A stretch of DNA of 64,000 nucleotides from Leisingera thetidis. Its GTDB lineage: Bacteria > Pseudomonadota > Alphaproteobacteria > Rhodobacterales > Rhodobacteraceae. A program made the translations under genes and the position numbers. Location of the stretch: positions 2,173,501-2,237,500 of the forward strand of contig NZ_CP109787.1 of NCBI RefSeq assembly GCF_025857195.1, written 5' to 3'. A model generated the notes under the pieces. It saw only the letters and a list, made by a program, of their open reading frames with translations, was not told the origin of the DNA and did no database searches. Positions 8,493-16,377 of the stretch are shown piece by piece (within the stretch, counting starts at the first letter, position 1; every line of letters begins with the position of its first letter).

Positions 8493-8512
8493 TGGAGCGC
8501 GCAAGCGCTCCA
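8493..8512. other. Intercistronic hairpin between preT and preA
   Basis: TGGAGCGC and GCGCTCCA form a perfect 8-bp stem around a four-base loop. There is no T-run, so it is more likely an RNA-processing or stability element, or a chance palindrome, than a terminator. Confidence 0.45.
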
Positions 8513-8520
8513 CAGCTGGC

Positions 8521-9855
8521 TCAGCCCATCAGGCTGGAGTGAATGTCCATTGCAGCATCGCGGCCCTCGGCCACGGCGGTCACGGTGAGGTCTTCGCCAC
8601 CCGAGGCACAGTCGCCGCCGGCCCAGACCCCGGCCACGGAGGTGCGCCCGTTGGCATCGACCTTGATCTTGCGGCCCTCCAGCGCCAGCGCATCCGGCTG
8701 GCCCTCCAGCGTCTGGCCGATGGCCTTGAACACCTGATCCGCGGCCAGCCGCACGGTCTCGCCGGTGCCGGCGACCTTGCCGTCCGTGACCTCAGTATAC
8801 TCCAATTCGATCTCGGCCGCTGCGCCATTGCCATGCACCGCCCTGGGCATGACGTTGAACATCAGCTTCACACCTTTCGAGGCCGCCAGATCCTGTTCGA
8901 ACCGGCTGGCGCCCATCTCCTCTCGGCTGCGGCGGTAGGCGATGGTGACGTTTTCCGCGCCCAGCAGCTTGGACTGCACTGCCGCATCCACCGCGGTCAT
9001 GCCGCCGCCGATCACCACCACATTGCGGCCCACCGGCAGCGTGGTCAGATCGCTGGCCTGACGCACATCAGCGATGAAGCCGACCGCGTCGCGCACACCA
9101 TCCTTGTCCTCTCCCGGAGCGCGCAGAGCATTGACCCCGGCAAGGCCGATGGAGAGGAAGACCGCGTCGTAGGCCTCTTTCAGCGCGTCGAGAGACAGGT
9201 CAACGCCCAATTTCTTGCCATAGTCCATGGTGATGCCGCCGATCTGCAGCAGCCAATCAACTTCCCGCTGGGCAAAGTCATTGGTGGATTTATAGGCGGC
9301 AATCCCGAATTCATTGAGACCGCCGGCCTTGGATTTGGCGTCATAAACAACCACGCTGTGGCCCAGCATCGCCAACCGGTGCGCCGCAGCCAGGCCGGCC
9401 GGACCGGCGCCTGCAACAGCGATTTTCTTGCCGGTCGCTTCGGCGCGGGTGAAGGGATGCCCGCCCCTCTCCATCAGCGTGTCAGTGGCATAGCGCTGCA
9501 GGCGGCCGATCTCGACCGGCTTGCCCTCGGCGGTTTCGCGCACACAGACCTCTTCGCACAGGGTTTCGGTCGGGCAGACCCGGGCGCACATGCCGCCAAG
9601 GATATTCTGCGTCAGAATGGTGCGGGCCGCGCTTTCGGGGTGGCCCGCCTGGATCTCCCGGATGAACTGGGGGATGTCGATGCTGGTCGGACAGGCCGTC
9701 ATGCAGGGCGCGTCATAGCAGAAATAGCAGCGGTCCGCTGCCACGGCAGCCTCATGCGCATCATAGGCCGGGTGCAGGTCCGAGAAGTTCTCGGCGATCC
9801 CGGCGGCGTCCAAACGCGCCGCCCGGATGCCGGATGCCTGATGGCTGGTCGCCAT
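8521..9855 (-). CDS. preT: Dihydropyrimidine dehydrogenase subunit PreT (NAD-binding, Fe-S flavoprotein)
   Basis: The 444-residue protein resembles the glutamate-synthase small subunit. An N-terminal double Fe-S region (CYFCYDAPCMTACPTSIDIP, then CARVCPTETLCEEVCVRE) is followed by an FAD Rossmann motif (VAGAGPAGLAAAHRLA, about residue 147) and an NAD(P) motif (VVVIGGGMTAVDAAVQ, about residue 270). It passes electrons from NAD(P)H to PreA. It is the first gene of the preTA unit. A RutR-like palindrome lies about 55 bases upstream of its start, which links it to the amidohydrolase-dihydropyrimidinase unit. Confidence 0.93.
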   Translation of the reverse strand: MATSHQASGIRAARLDAAGIAENFSDLHPAYDAHEAAVAADRCYFCYDAPCMTACPTSIDIPQFIREIQAGHPESAARTILTQNILGGMCARVCPTETLCEEVCVRETAEGKPVEIGRLQRYATDTLMERGGHPFTRAEATGKKIAVAGAGPAGLAAAHRLAMLGHSVVVYDAKSKAGGLNEFGIAAYKSTNDFAQREVDWLLQIGGITMDYGKKLGVDLSLDALKEAYDAVFLSIGLAGVNALRAPGEDKDGVRDAVGFIADVRQASDLTTLPVGRNVVVIGGGMTAVDAAVQSKLLGAENVTIAYRRSREEMGASRFEQDLAASKGVKLMFNVMPRAVHGNGAAAEIELEYTEVTDGKVAGTGETVRLAADQVFKAIGQTLEGQPDALALEGRKIKVDANGRTSVAGVWAGGDCASGGEDLTVTAVAEGRDAAMDIHSSLMG

Positions 9856-9910
9856 TGGGTGTCTCCCTGATTTTCGGTTGTTCTGCCTTTCAGAGTGCCA
9901 CAGTCTGATT

Positions 9911-9928
9911 TTTTATCAACTGGTAAAA
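9911..9928. promoter_or_regulatory. Probable second RutR operator upstream of preT
   Basis: TTTTATCAACTGGTAAAA is an 18-base inverted repeat with one arm mismatch. It shares the spacing, length and CA-AC-TGGT core of the perfect box at 6190-6207. It lies 56-73 bases before the preT start, a normal place for an operator. Its match to the consensus is weaker, so lower affinity would be expected. Confidence 0.6.
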
Positions 9929-9941
9929 TTTTAAGCCCGGC

Positions 9942-9977
9942 AAAAAAATAACCGGCCCCGAAGGAGCGGCCCGCAAC
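9942..9977 (-). terminator. Putative terminator downstream of the cupin gene
   Basis: On the minus strand CGGGCCGC-TCCTTC-GGGGCCGG forms a stem of about six of eight pairs followed by TTATTTTTTT. It lies 35-70 bases after the cupin stop codon and just before the preT promoter region. Confidence 0.55.
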
Positions 9978-10010
9978 AGTTTGATATCATGAAAGAAGCC
10001 TCGGGCCGAC

Positions 10011-10649
10011 TCAGACGATCAATTGCGCTAGGTGGCCGGTTTTCATCCAGATTTTTGCGCCTTCTGCGCCAACGGTGGCGTCGAACCGGCTGCCGGGCGG
10101 CAGCCGCAGCCAATCCCAGCGGCGGAATTCCTCGCCGCTTTCACTGTAGCTGCCGTCAACCACAAAGATTTCCGCCCCGCCAGAGGCCTCCAGACTGACC
10201 GCCTGCCCAGGCGCCCAGGATTGCAGCGTCACGGTTTCAACGGCGTCCTGGAACAGCTTCTGTTCCCGCGCAGGGACGCCGGTGCGGGTTTTGACCTCGG
10301 TCCGGTCGGCGGGGTCGAACTGGTGCAGCTTGACCAGGATCACCGCGCCCTCCGCCGCGGCGGGCGTATGGCTGGTGGTGGGCGGATTGCGCACGTAGGC
10401 GCCTGCCGGGAAATCGCCATGCTCGTCCTGAAACACCCCCTCCAGCACCAGAAACTCCTCGCCGCCGTCGTGCACATGCGGATCAAAGGCGGACCCCGGC
10501 GCAAAACGGACGATGGAGGTGGCGCGGGCCACTTCCCCGCCGATGCGGTCGAGCATCTTGCGCTCTACCCCCGGTGCCGGGCTGGGCACCCAGGGCGTGT
10601 CCTCGAAATGCACCGCGGCGCGTGTGCTGAAATCGGCATTGATACGCAT
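10011..10649 (-). CDS. Cupin-domain protein, ChrR-like
   Basis: The 212-residue protein has two cupin repeats. The first carries the metal-binding set [19 protein letters not shown] plus a later THTP-like SHTP. The second ([20 protein letters not shown]) lacks clear histidines. It resembles the cupin portion of the ChrR anti-sigma factor family, but there is no zinc-finger anti-sigma domain and no sigma-factor neighbour, so anti-sigma activity is unlikely. The start at 10649 has a GGGAGAG Shine-Dalgarno sequence; an upstream in-frame ATG at 10784 would overlap the RidA gene. It probably follows RidA in one unit. Confidence 0.75.
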   Translation of the reverse strand: MRINADFSTRAAVHFEDTPWVPSPAPGVERKMLDRIGGEVARATSIVRFAPGSAFDPHVHDGGEEFLVLEGVFQDEHGDFPAGAYVRNPPTTSHTPAAAEGAVILVKLHQFDPADRTEVKTRTGVPAREQKLFQDAVETVTLQSWAPGQAVSLEASGGAEIFVVDGSYSESGEEFRRWDWLRLPPGSRFDATVGAEGAKIWMKTGHLAQLIV

Positions 10650-10737
10650 CTGGCTCTCCCGCTGCTGCCTCACGCAATGTGGCGGCTGGGCGGAGCCAGG
10701 GAAAGAGCGTTCACGAAACCGTGCTTGTGCCGCCGCC

Positions 10738-11136
10738 TCAGCCCGGCAGCACTGCGGTGGCTTCGATTTCGATCTTGGCCTCATCCTCGACCAGCGCAGA
10801 GACCACCACCATGGTCATCGCCGGGAAGTGATAGCCCATCACCGCACGGTAGGCTTTGCCGACCTCTGCCTGATGGGCGAGGTATTCCGCCTTGTCGGTC
10901 ACGAACCAGGTCAGCCGGGTGATGTCCGGCGCTGTTCCGCCTGCGGCCTCCACGACCGCCAGGATGTTGCGCAGTGCCTGGCTCATCTGACCGATGAAAT
11001 CCTGCGCTTCAAACACCTGGTCCGCGGTCCAGCCGATCTGGCCGCCGACAAACAGCAGCCGTCCCTCGGCCACCATGCCGTTGGCATAGCCTTTGGCGGG
11101 CTTCCACCCTTCGGGGTGCACGCTGATGGCCGGCAT
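10738..11136 (-). CDS. RidA family protein (YjgF/YER057c/UK114)
   Basis: The 132-residue protein belongs to the RidA superfamily, whose founding member hydrolyses reactive enamine/imine intermediates. The fold is visible from [30 protein letters not shown] through [13 protein letters not shown] to [10 protein letters not shown]. The C-terminal arginine typical of archetypal RidA (IEIEAVA context) is not obvious, so a Rid subfamily other than RidA is likely. The ATG at 11136 fits the usual length; the frame continues upstream to 11187 without a good ribosome site. A second, distinct RidA-like gene is at 33017-33382. Confidence 0.85.
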   Translation of the reverse strand: MPAISVHPEGWKPAKGYANGMVAEGRLLFVGGQIGWTADQVFEAQDFIGQMSQALRNILAVVEAAGGTAPDITRLTWFVTDKAEYLAHQAEVGKAYRAVMGYHFPAMTMVVVSALVEDEAKIEIEATAVLPG

Positions 11137-11235
11137 GGCGGGACTCCTTTGCTGATACTGCCTGCACAGGAAAGATACCGCTGCCACGGGAGATATTTCA
11201 AGCTTAAAATTTCTTGCCTGGCAGGAGACCGCTGC

Positions 11236-11273
11236 AAAAACAAAGCCGCACAGACCGGAAGGCTTGTGCGGCT
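11236..11273 (-). terminator. Terminator after gapR
   Basis: AGCCGCACA (11244-11252) and TGTGCGGCT (11265-11273) form a perfect 9-bp stem. On the minus strand it is followed by TTGTTTTTG, directly downstream of the DUF2312 gene. Confidence 0.8.
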
Positions 11274-11298
11274 CATCAATTCAAGGCGGCAGGCAGGC

Positions 11299-11562
11299 TC
11301 ACATGCCCAGTGCTTCCTTGTACATTTCCAGCACCGCCTCTTCTTCGGCGATGTCATTCTGGTCGCGCTTGCGCAGGGCGATGATCTTGCGCATCACCTT
11401 GGTGTCATAGCCGCGCGCCTTGGCTTCGGCCATCACCTCTTTCTGCTGCTCGGCGATGGTCTTTTTCTCTTCGTCCAGCCGCTCGAACCGTTCGATGAAC
11501 TGGCGCAGTTCTCCGGCTGTCACACGGTAGTTTTCGCTTTTTTCGTCTTCGGTGATATCCAT
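11299..11562 (-). CDS. gapR: DUF2312 protein, GapR-like nucleoid-associated protein
   Basis: The 87-residue protein matches GapR: a helical coiled-coil segment GELRQFIERFERLDEEKKTIAEQQKEV followed by the conserved EAKARGYDTKVMRKIIALRKRD and a short C-terminal helix. Caulobacter GapR is an essential DNA-binding protein that encloses overtwisted DNA ahead of replication and transcription. The start at 11562 has GGAG eight bases upstream; an ATG six codons earlier has none. It is a single-gene unit ending in a clear terminator. Confidence 0.9.
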   Translation of the reverse strand: MDITEDEKSENYRVTAGELRQFIERFERLDEEKKTIAEQQKEVMAEAKARGYDTKVMRKIIALRKRDQNDIAEEEAVLEMYKEALGM

Positions 11563-11753
11563 CTGCGGCTCCGTCGGCACATGCTGTCAATTGCTGTCGG
11601 AGCAAGGGGATAGCGCCCCGCCCGCTGCGCCGCAAGCGGGGAAAGCCGCACAAGCGCGCCGAGCGGCAAAAACCGACGCCCGCAGCCCGGCGGCTTGCAC
11701 GCGCGGGCCGGATCGGCTAGGCGCAGCGCAGCGAAACCCGCAGGAGCACGCAA

Positions 11754-11972
11754 ATGTTCGATCTCATCGTCTGGACCGGAGCCGCCCTGTCCGTTGCCGG
11801 GCTGCTCGGGCTGGTCTGGTGCATCGTCCGGGTTGCACGCGCCCGCCGCCAGGATCTGGATGACGACGCGCTGCGTGCAGTGGTGCAGTCGGTGCTGCCC
11901 TACAATCTGGGCGCTCTTCTGCTGTCGGTTCTGGGGCTGATGCTGGTGATGGCAGGTATTTTCCTGGGCTGA
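11754..11972 (+). CDS. Small two-helix membrane protein, conserved hypothetical
   Basis: The 72-residue protein has two predicted membrane helices (about residues 4-26 and 50-70) joined by a charged linker, RVARARRQDLDDDALRAVVQ. The start follows an AGGAGCACGCAA ribosome-binding region. I do not recognise a function. It stands alone between gapR and a small gene on the opposite strand. Confidence 0.7.
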   Translation: MFDLIVWTGAALSVAGLLGLVWCIVRVARARRQDLDDDALRAVVQSVLPYNLGALLLSVLGLMLVMAGIFLG

Positions 11973-12003
11973 CGCCAAAGGCCGCACCGCCCCGGAAGGC
12001 CGG

Positions 12004-12219
12004 TCAGACCGGCATGTTGTCAAACATCTCCTCCACCGCTTCCTCGCACAGCGCAGCTTCAAGGCGGCGGAACCGGCCGGGAACCTCGGTACCCTTCTTG
12101 CGCATATGATCAAGCAGCCGGATGAACTCGGGCCGCATAGCAAGACGGGCGGCACCGGTCTCTCCGAGGATCCTGGTTTCCAGATTTTCAACGGTATGCA
12201 GCAGATCTTCATGTGTCAT
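12004..12219 (-). CDS. Small conserved hypothetical protein
   Basis: The 71-residue protein is mostly helical and charged (MTHEDLLHTVENLETRILGE at the start, VPGRFRRLEAALCEEAVEEM near the end). It has no signal peptide or membrane segment. AGGGAGGACTGTTC precedes the start and supports translation. It is convergent with the small membrane protein. No function can be assigned from sequence. Confidence 0.65.
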   Translation of the reverse strand: MTHEDLLHTVENLETRILGETGAARLAMRPEFIRLLDHMRKKGTEVPGRFRRLEAALCEEAVEEMFDNMPV

Positions 12220-12462
12220 GAACAGTCCTCCCTAACTCATGATGAGATTATGCCGGTATTTCACAACAGGCGTACGAATACCCGCGGAATTTGGGCGCTC
12301 CGCCGCTTATTTATGCAGATTTCTCGACCGGCTGACGGTTTTGCAGGCGCCGCCTGACGCTCCCCTCGATACCGCAGTGCAGCATTGGCCTGGCTTGACT
12401 CCCATCAAGGGGCTGCGATGATTTTCCGGTGCAAACGGTTTTGCCGCCGGCGTGCTTGCAAC

Positions 12463-12487
12463 ATATTCTCAAATCAATATATGATTT
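12463..12487. promoter_or_regulatory. AT-rich palindromes before the persulfide dioxygenase gene
   Basis: Two overlapping inverted repeats occur in a markedly AT-rich patch: ATATT-N8-AATAT (12463-12480) and AAATCA-N5-TGATTT (12471-12487). They lie 25-49 bases upstream of the start. The first has the same eight-base spacing as the Sox operators in this window but different arms. Control by an ArsR-family sulfide sensor (BigR/SqrR type) is an inference from the gene content. Confidence 0.45.
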
Positions 12488-12511
12488 CCCAAACCCAAGG
12501 GAGAGCGACTG

Positions 12512-13375
12512 ATGACCCCCGCCGTCCAGGCCTTTTTCGACGAAGCCACCAACACCGTCTCCTACGTGGTCCGCGAGCCCGAAGGCTCTGCCTGCGCCAT
12601 CATCGATTCGGTTCTGGATTACGACCAGGCGGCCGGGCGCACCTGCACTGCCTCGGCCGACAGGATCATCGAATGGATCAAGGCCGAGAGCCTGCGGGTG
12701 GAGTGGATTCTCGAAAGCCACGTGCATGCCGACCACCTGTCCGCAGCCCCTTACCTGCAGGAGGAACTGGGGGGCAGGATCGGCATCGGCGACCGGATCA
12801 CCGTGATCCAGGACACCTTCGGCAAGATCTTCAACGAAGGCACCAGGTTCCAGCGTGACGGCAGCCAGTTCGACCGGCTGTTCCGAGAGGGCGACGTGTT
12901 CATGATCGGCCAGATGCGCGGCGAGGTGCTGCACACCCCCGGCCACACGCCCGCCTGCCTCACCTATGTGATCGGCGATGCGGCCTTTGTCGGCGACACC
13001 CTGTTCATGCCCGATTTCGGCACGGCGCGCTGCGACTTCCCGGGCGGGTCCTCAGCCGACCTCTACAACTCGATTCAGAAGATCCTGGCACTGCCGGACG
13101 ACACCCGCGTCTTTGTCGGCCATGACTACAAGGCGCCGGGCCGTGACGCTTATGCCTGGGAAACCACCGTGGGCGAGCAGAAGGCGCTGAACGTGCATAT
13201 CGGTGCGGGCCGCAGCATCGAGGAATTCACCCGGATGCGCGATGCCCGGGATGCGACACTGGGCATGCCGCGGCTGATCCTGCCATCGCTGCAGGTGAAC
13301 ATGCGGGCAGGCCAGATGCCGGAACCGGATGATCAGGGCAACGTGTTCCTGAAGATCCCGGTCAACAAGATTTAA
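12512..13375 (+). CDS. MBL-fold persulfide dioxygenase-like hydrolase (Blh/ETHE1 type)
   Basis: The 287-residue metallo-beta-lactamase-fold protein has the mononuclear-iron site pattern: ESHVHADHLS (H70, H72, D74, H75), HTPGHTPAC (H145), VGDTLF (D162) and VGHDYKAPGR (H204). It resembles the Blh/ETHE1 proteins that oxidise glutathione persulfide to sulfite during sulfide detoxification. Xylella/Agrobacterium Blh carries an N-terminal DUF442 domain, but here that domain is a separate gene (14270-14695). AAGGGAGAG precedes the ATG. It leads a four-gene unit with two YeeE/YedE halves. Confidence 0.87.
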   Translation: MTPAVQAFFDEATNTVSYVVREPEGSACAIIDSVLDYDQAAGRTCTASADRIIEWIKAESLRVEWILESHVHADHLSAAPYLQEELGGRIGIGDRITVIQDTFGKIFNEGTRFQRDGSQFDRLFREGDVFMIGQMRGEVLHTPGHTPACLTYVIGDAAFVGDTLFMPDFGTARCDFPGGSSADLYNSIQKILALPDDTRVFVGHDYKAPGRDAYAWETTVGEQKALNVHIGAGRSIEEFTRMRDARDATLGMPRLILPSLQVNMRAGQMPEPDDQGNVFLKIPVNKI

Positions 13376-13396
13376 CTGGACGCGGCGGGCAGGCGG

Positions 13397-13825
13397 ATGG
13401 ATGCGGAATGGATTCGGGGGCTGGCCGGCGGTATCCTGATCGGTCTTGGCGGCGCGGTCTACCTGCTGGGAAACGGCCGGATCATGGGGGCCAGCGGCAT
13501 CCTGGGCGGGCTGCTGGACGGCAGCGGCCGCAGCACCGCCGTTGAGCGGCTGGCCTTCCTGGCCGGGGTGTTTACTGTACCGCTGCTGATCGGCACATTC
13601 GCAGACGGCACGCCGGAGACCCATATCACCAGCAATGCAGCGGTGCTGATCCTTGCCGGACTGCTGGTAGGCGTCGGCACCCGTGCAGCCAACGGATGCA
13701 CTTCGGGCCACGGGGTCTGCGGCATTTCCCGCCTGTCCCTGCGCGGGATTGCGGCAACAGCGGCCTTCATGTTCGCAGGCATTCTGACCCTGGCGGTGAT
13801 GCGCCGGCTGCTTGGGGTGATCTGA
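13397..13825 (+). CDS. YeeE/YedE-type sulfur transport protein, first half
   Basis: The 142-residue integral membrane protein has about four helices and the family motif GTRAANGCTSGHGVCGISRLS, with two conserved cysteines. YeeE/YedE proteins carry thiosulfate or other sulfur species across the inner membrane. Its stop codon overlaps the start of the second half (TGATG). The two short proteins together equal the length of a single-chain family member such as the one at 47388-48446. Confidence 0.85.
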   Translation: MDAEWIRGLAGGILIGLGGAVYLLGNGRIMGASGILGGLLDGSGRSTAVERLAFLAGVFTVPLLIGTFADGTPETHITSNAAVLILAGLLVGVGTRAANGCTSGHGVCGISRLSLRGIAATAAFMFAGILTLAVMRRLLGVI

Positions 13826-14259
13826 TGCTGCGGATTGTGCTGTCCCTGACCGCCGGCGGCCTGTTTGGCGGCGGGCTGATGCTGTCGGGCATGACCGACA
13901 CTGCACGGGTGCAGGGCTGGCTGGATATCTTCGGCCGCTGGGATCCCACGTTGGCTTTTGTGATGGGCGGGGCGCTGCTGCCGATGGCACTGGCCTGGCG
14001 GCTGGCGGAAGGGCGGCGGCCTGCAGCCGGCGGCCGCTTCCCTGCCCCGCCGCGGGCGGAACTGGACCAGCGGCTCATTCTTGGCTCCTTGCTGTTCGGC
14101 ATCGGCTGGGGGCTTGCGGGTCTCTGCCCCGGGCCGGCGATGGCCTCGCTCAGCTACGGCGGCTGGCAGGGCGCGGTGTTTCTGGCGGCGATGGCCTGCG
14201 GCATGATGGCCGCGCCGAGGCTCAGCCGGCATCTGGACCGTCGCGCCGCAAACGCGTAA
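13825..14259 (+). CDS. YeeE/YedE-type (DUF6691) sulfur transport protein, second half
   Basis: The 144-residue membrane protein begins MLRIVLSLTAGGLFGGGLML and carries the paired motif GWGLAGLCPGPAMASLSYGG with one conserved cysteine. It is the usual partner of the preceding YeeE half in BigR-like operons. The start overlaps the previous stop, giving translational coupling. An upstream in-frame ATG exists at 13696, but using it would read through the first half in another frame. Confidence 0.85.
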   Translation: MLRIVLSLTAGGLFGGGLMLSGMTDTARVQGWLDIFGRWDPTLAFVMGGALLPMALAWRLAEGRRPAAGGRFPAPPRAELDQRLILGSLLFGIGWGLAGLCPGPAMASLSYGGWQGAVFLAAMACGMMAAPRLSRHLDRRAANA

Positions 14260-14269
14260 AGAACCGCTT

Positions 14270-14695
14270 ATGGATGCACGTGTAATCACCCCCCGCTATT
14301 CGGTCTCGCCGCAGATCTCGGCTGAGGACCTGCCTGCCATTGCCGCAGCCGGCTACAAGACGGTGATCTGCAACCGTCCGGACGAGGAAGTGCCGCCCAG
14401 CCACCAGGCAGAGGCCATCCGCGCGGCTGCCGAAACCGCGGGACTGCGGTTCGAACTGCTGCCGCTGACCCATCAGACCATGACTCCTGAAAATGTGGCG
14501 CTGCAGCGCGAGCTGTATGAGGGCTGCGAAGGACCCGTGCTGGCATATTGCGCCTCCGGCACACGGTGTTCAGTGGCCTGGGCGCTGAGTCAGGCTTGCG
14601 ACATGAGCGCCGACGACATCCTGCAAAAGACCCAGGCTGCAGGGTATCAGCTGGACGGTCTGCGCCCGGCACTGGACGCGCTGGCAGGCAGCTGA
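14270..14695 (+). CDS. DUF442 / TIGR01244 sulfurtransferase-phosphatase-like protein
   Basis: The 141-residue protein has the dual-specificity-phosphatase-like DUF442 fold with an active-site loop AYCASGTRCS (C94, R99), similar to a rhodanese CxSGxR loop. In other bacteria this domain is fused to the N-terminus of the Blh persulfide dioxygenase. Here it is a separate polypeptide eleven bases after the YeeE pair. A role in moving sulfane sulfur to or from the dioxygenase is inferred. Confidence 0.85.
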   Translation: MDARVITPRYSVSPQISAEDLPAIAAAGYKTVICNRPDEEVPPSHQAEAIRAAAETAGLRFELLPLTHQTMTPENVALQRELYEGCEGPVLAYCASGTRCSVAWALSQACDMSADDILQKTQAAGYQLDGLRPALDALAGS

Positions 14696-14967
14696 AGCCT
14701 GCCGGAAACGGCCTGAACAGCCGCCGCAGAGCAGCCGGAGTTGCGTCGGAAACACCGCCGTGCCTGGATCAGGCAAATTCCTGTTTGCCAGCAGCGGGGT
14801 TTCACCCTTCGGAGAGATTGCAGCGCCTCAGGCCGAGGCAACAGGGGCCCGGACTGAAAGCCGCAGACCGCTGCGCCAGCCTGTTTCGACCGCCCCGCAC
14901 GGCACAGCTTGTGCGTCCGCTTGCAGTCCGGGCTGCCCGGCCGGTTCTGCACCGCCGGGACAACCGG

Positions 14968-16293
14968 TCAGCCGCTTTCCGGCAAAGCCGCGTCCAGCCC
15001 CGCGAGCTGGGAGATTTCCGCCGCTGCATCGCCCGCACCGCCTGCATCGAAGTCACCCAGATCCGCTGCCGGGAAGTCGGGCAGATCAGGCAGATCAGTC
15101 AGCCCGCCATCGGCGCCAAGGCCTGACAAATCCATCGGGTCCAGTCCGCCATCGAGGCCGCCGCCCATACCGTCACCGGGGAGCGCTGGCAATCCGCCGT
15201 CGGCGCCGCCGTCCAGATCGAAGCCGCCGCCATCGAGGCCGGGGGCCGCGTCCAATGCGGGCAGCCCCATGTCATCCATTGGATCCTGCAGGCCCTGTGC
15301 CGCTATCCCCATATCGATTGCAGGCGGCCCGCCGGGCAGCGCTTCCATGCCCGCCCCGTCAGCAAACCCGACATCCTCCGTACCGGAACCGGCCGCCAGC
15401 CTGGCCCCGGACTGGTTCAGCCGGACCGCGCGCGCGCCGTTCATCTGGCCCAGGCGCCCCTGGGCGACAGACTGCCCGCCTATGGTCAGCAGATCGGTCT
15501 CATACAGGAAGGCTGAATCCAGCGGCAGGGAATCACCCACTTTCAGCCCGGCGAATTCCCTGAGCGGCACCCGCATCCGGCACAGTACCGCAGTCAGCTC
15601 CGCCCGGATCGAGCCCAGGTTGCGGCCCAGCGACGGGCCCTGGGCACCGCCGCCCTGGCCGTCCTGCAGTTCTTCGGGGGTCGGTTCCGGCAGAATCAGC
15701 CGCATCACGCCCTGCATGGCGCCGCAGGCAAGATCCAGGTTCAGCTCGATCACCCGGTAATCCTCTGCCTCCATCCCCAGCACAAGGCTGCGCACATTTT
15801 CGACCTGCGCGCCGAAGCGGTAGCCGGTGAAGATGGCCTGGTCGGCGTGGCCCTCCAGCATCGCCACGACCTTGGCGAAGGTGCGTTCCAGGAATTCGGC
15901 AGTCATTGCCGCGTCGGTGGGCGTGTAGTGACGCTCATCCGGCGCCTTGCCGATCACCGCACCGATGGTCTGCTGCTGAATCAGCGCGGTCACGGTGGCC
16001 GCATCCATGCTGGCAGCCCCGGTCCGCCCGTGCGGGCAGTCCAGCACCACCAGCAGATCCTTGTCCGACAGCCGTTCTGCCAGATCTTCGGGAATGCGGT
16101 TGGACTGGCGCGCTGCCAGCACGGCCATCGGCAGATCGCACAGGTCGGCAGCCGCGCGGGCAACCGAGCGTCGCAAAGCCTTCAGCGTCAGGGAACTGGC
16201 CAGCGCCCCGACGCCTTCCTTTGTCGCTGCCAGCTTGCGCGCAAGCACACCCTGCTTGCCGCTGCCCGCCTCTGCTGATTCTGTTTCAGACAT
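14968..16293 (-). CDS. FliM/FliN-family motor-switch-like protein with Asp/Gly-rich tail
   Basis: The 441-residue protein has a FliM-like middle region (about residues 40-200) and a FliN/SpoA C-terminal domain (about 225-295, GSIRAELTAVLCRMRVPLREFAGLKVGDSLPL and GQSVAQGRLGQMNGARAVRL). About 140 residues dominated by Asp, Gly, Leu and Pro follow. In FliM/FliN the SpoA fold builds the flagellar C-ring; here no other flagellar gene lies nearby. The acidic low-complexity tail is unusual. It may be a second switch protein or a secretion C-ring component; sequence alone does not decide. Confidence 0.75.
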   Translation of the reverse strand: MSETESAEAGSGKQGVLARKLAATKEGVGALASSLTLKALRRSVARAAADLCDLPMAVLAARQSNRIPEDLAERLSDKDLLVVLDCPHGRTGAASMDAATVTALIQQQTIGAVIGKAPDERHYTPTDAAMTAEFLERTFAKVVAMLEGHADQAIFTGYRFGAQVENVRSLVLGMEAEDYRVIELNLDLACGAMQGVMRLILPEPTPEELQDGQGGGAQGPSLGRNLGSIRAELTAVLCRMRVPLREFAGLKVGDSLPLDSAFLYETDLLTIGGQSVAQGRLGQMNGARAVRLNQSGARLAAGSGTEDVGFADGAGMEALPGGPPAIDMGIAAQGLQDPMDDMGLPALDAAPGLDGGGFDLDGGADGGLPALPGDGMGGGLDGGLDPMDLSGLGADGGLTDLPDLPDFPAADLGDFDAGGAGDAAAEISQLAGLDAALPESG

Positions 16294-16377
16294 AGGCTGT
16301 TTTACCTGCCCCTTGCACGTCCCGTTTCCCCGGTTTTACCCGAAAGGAGGTTAACAACTCCTGTACTTCGGAGCCGG

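Noticed and set aside
13696..13824. In-frame upstream extension of the second YeeE half
   Set aside because: It would overlap the first half for 130 bases in another frame; the ATG at 13825 is coupled through TGATG and begins with a membrane helix.
14696..14967. Gap between DUF442 and FliM-like genes examined for a small gene or RNA
   Set aside because: Only a weak GGCAAA-TTCCTG-TTTGCC-like hairpin without T-run is visible; no open frame has a ribosome site.
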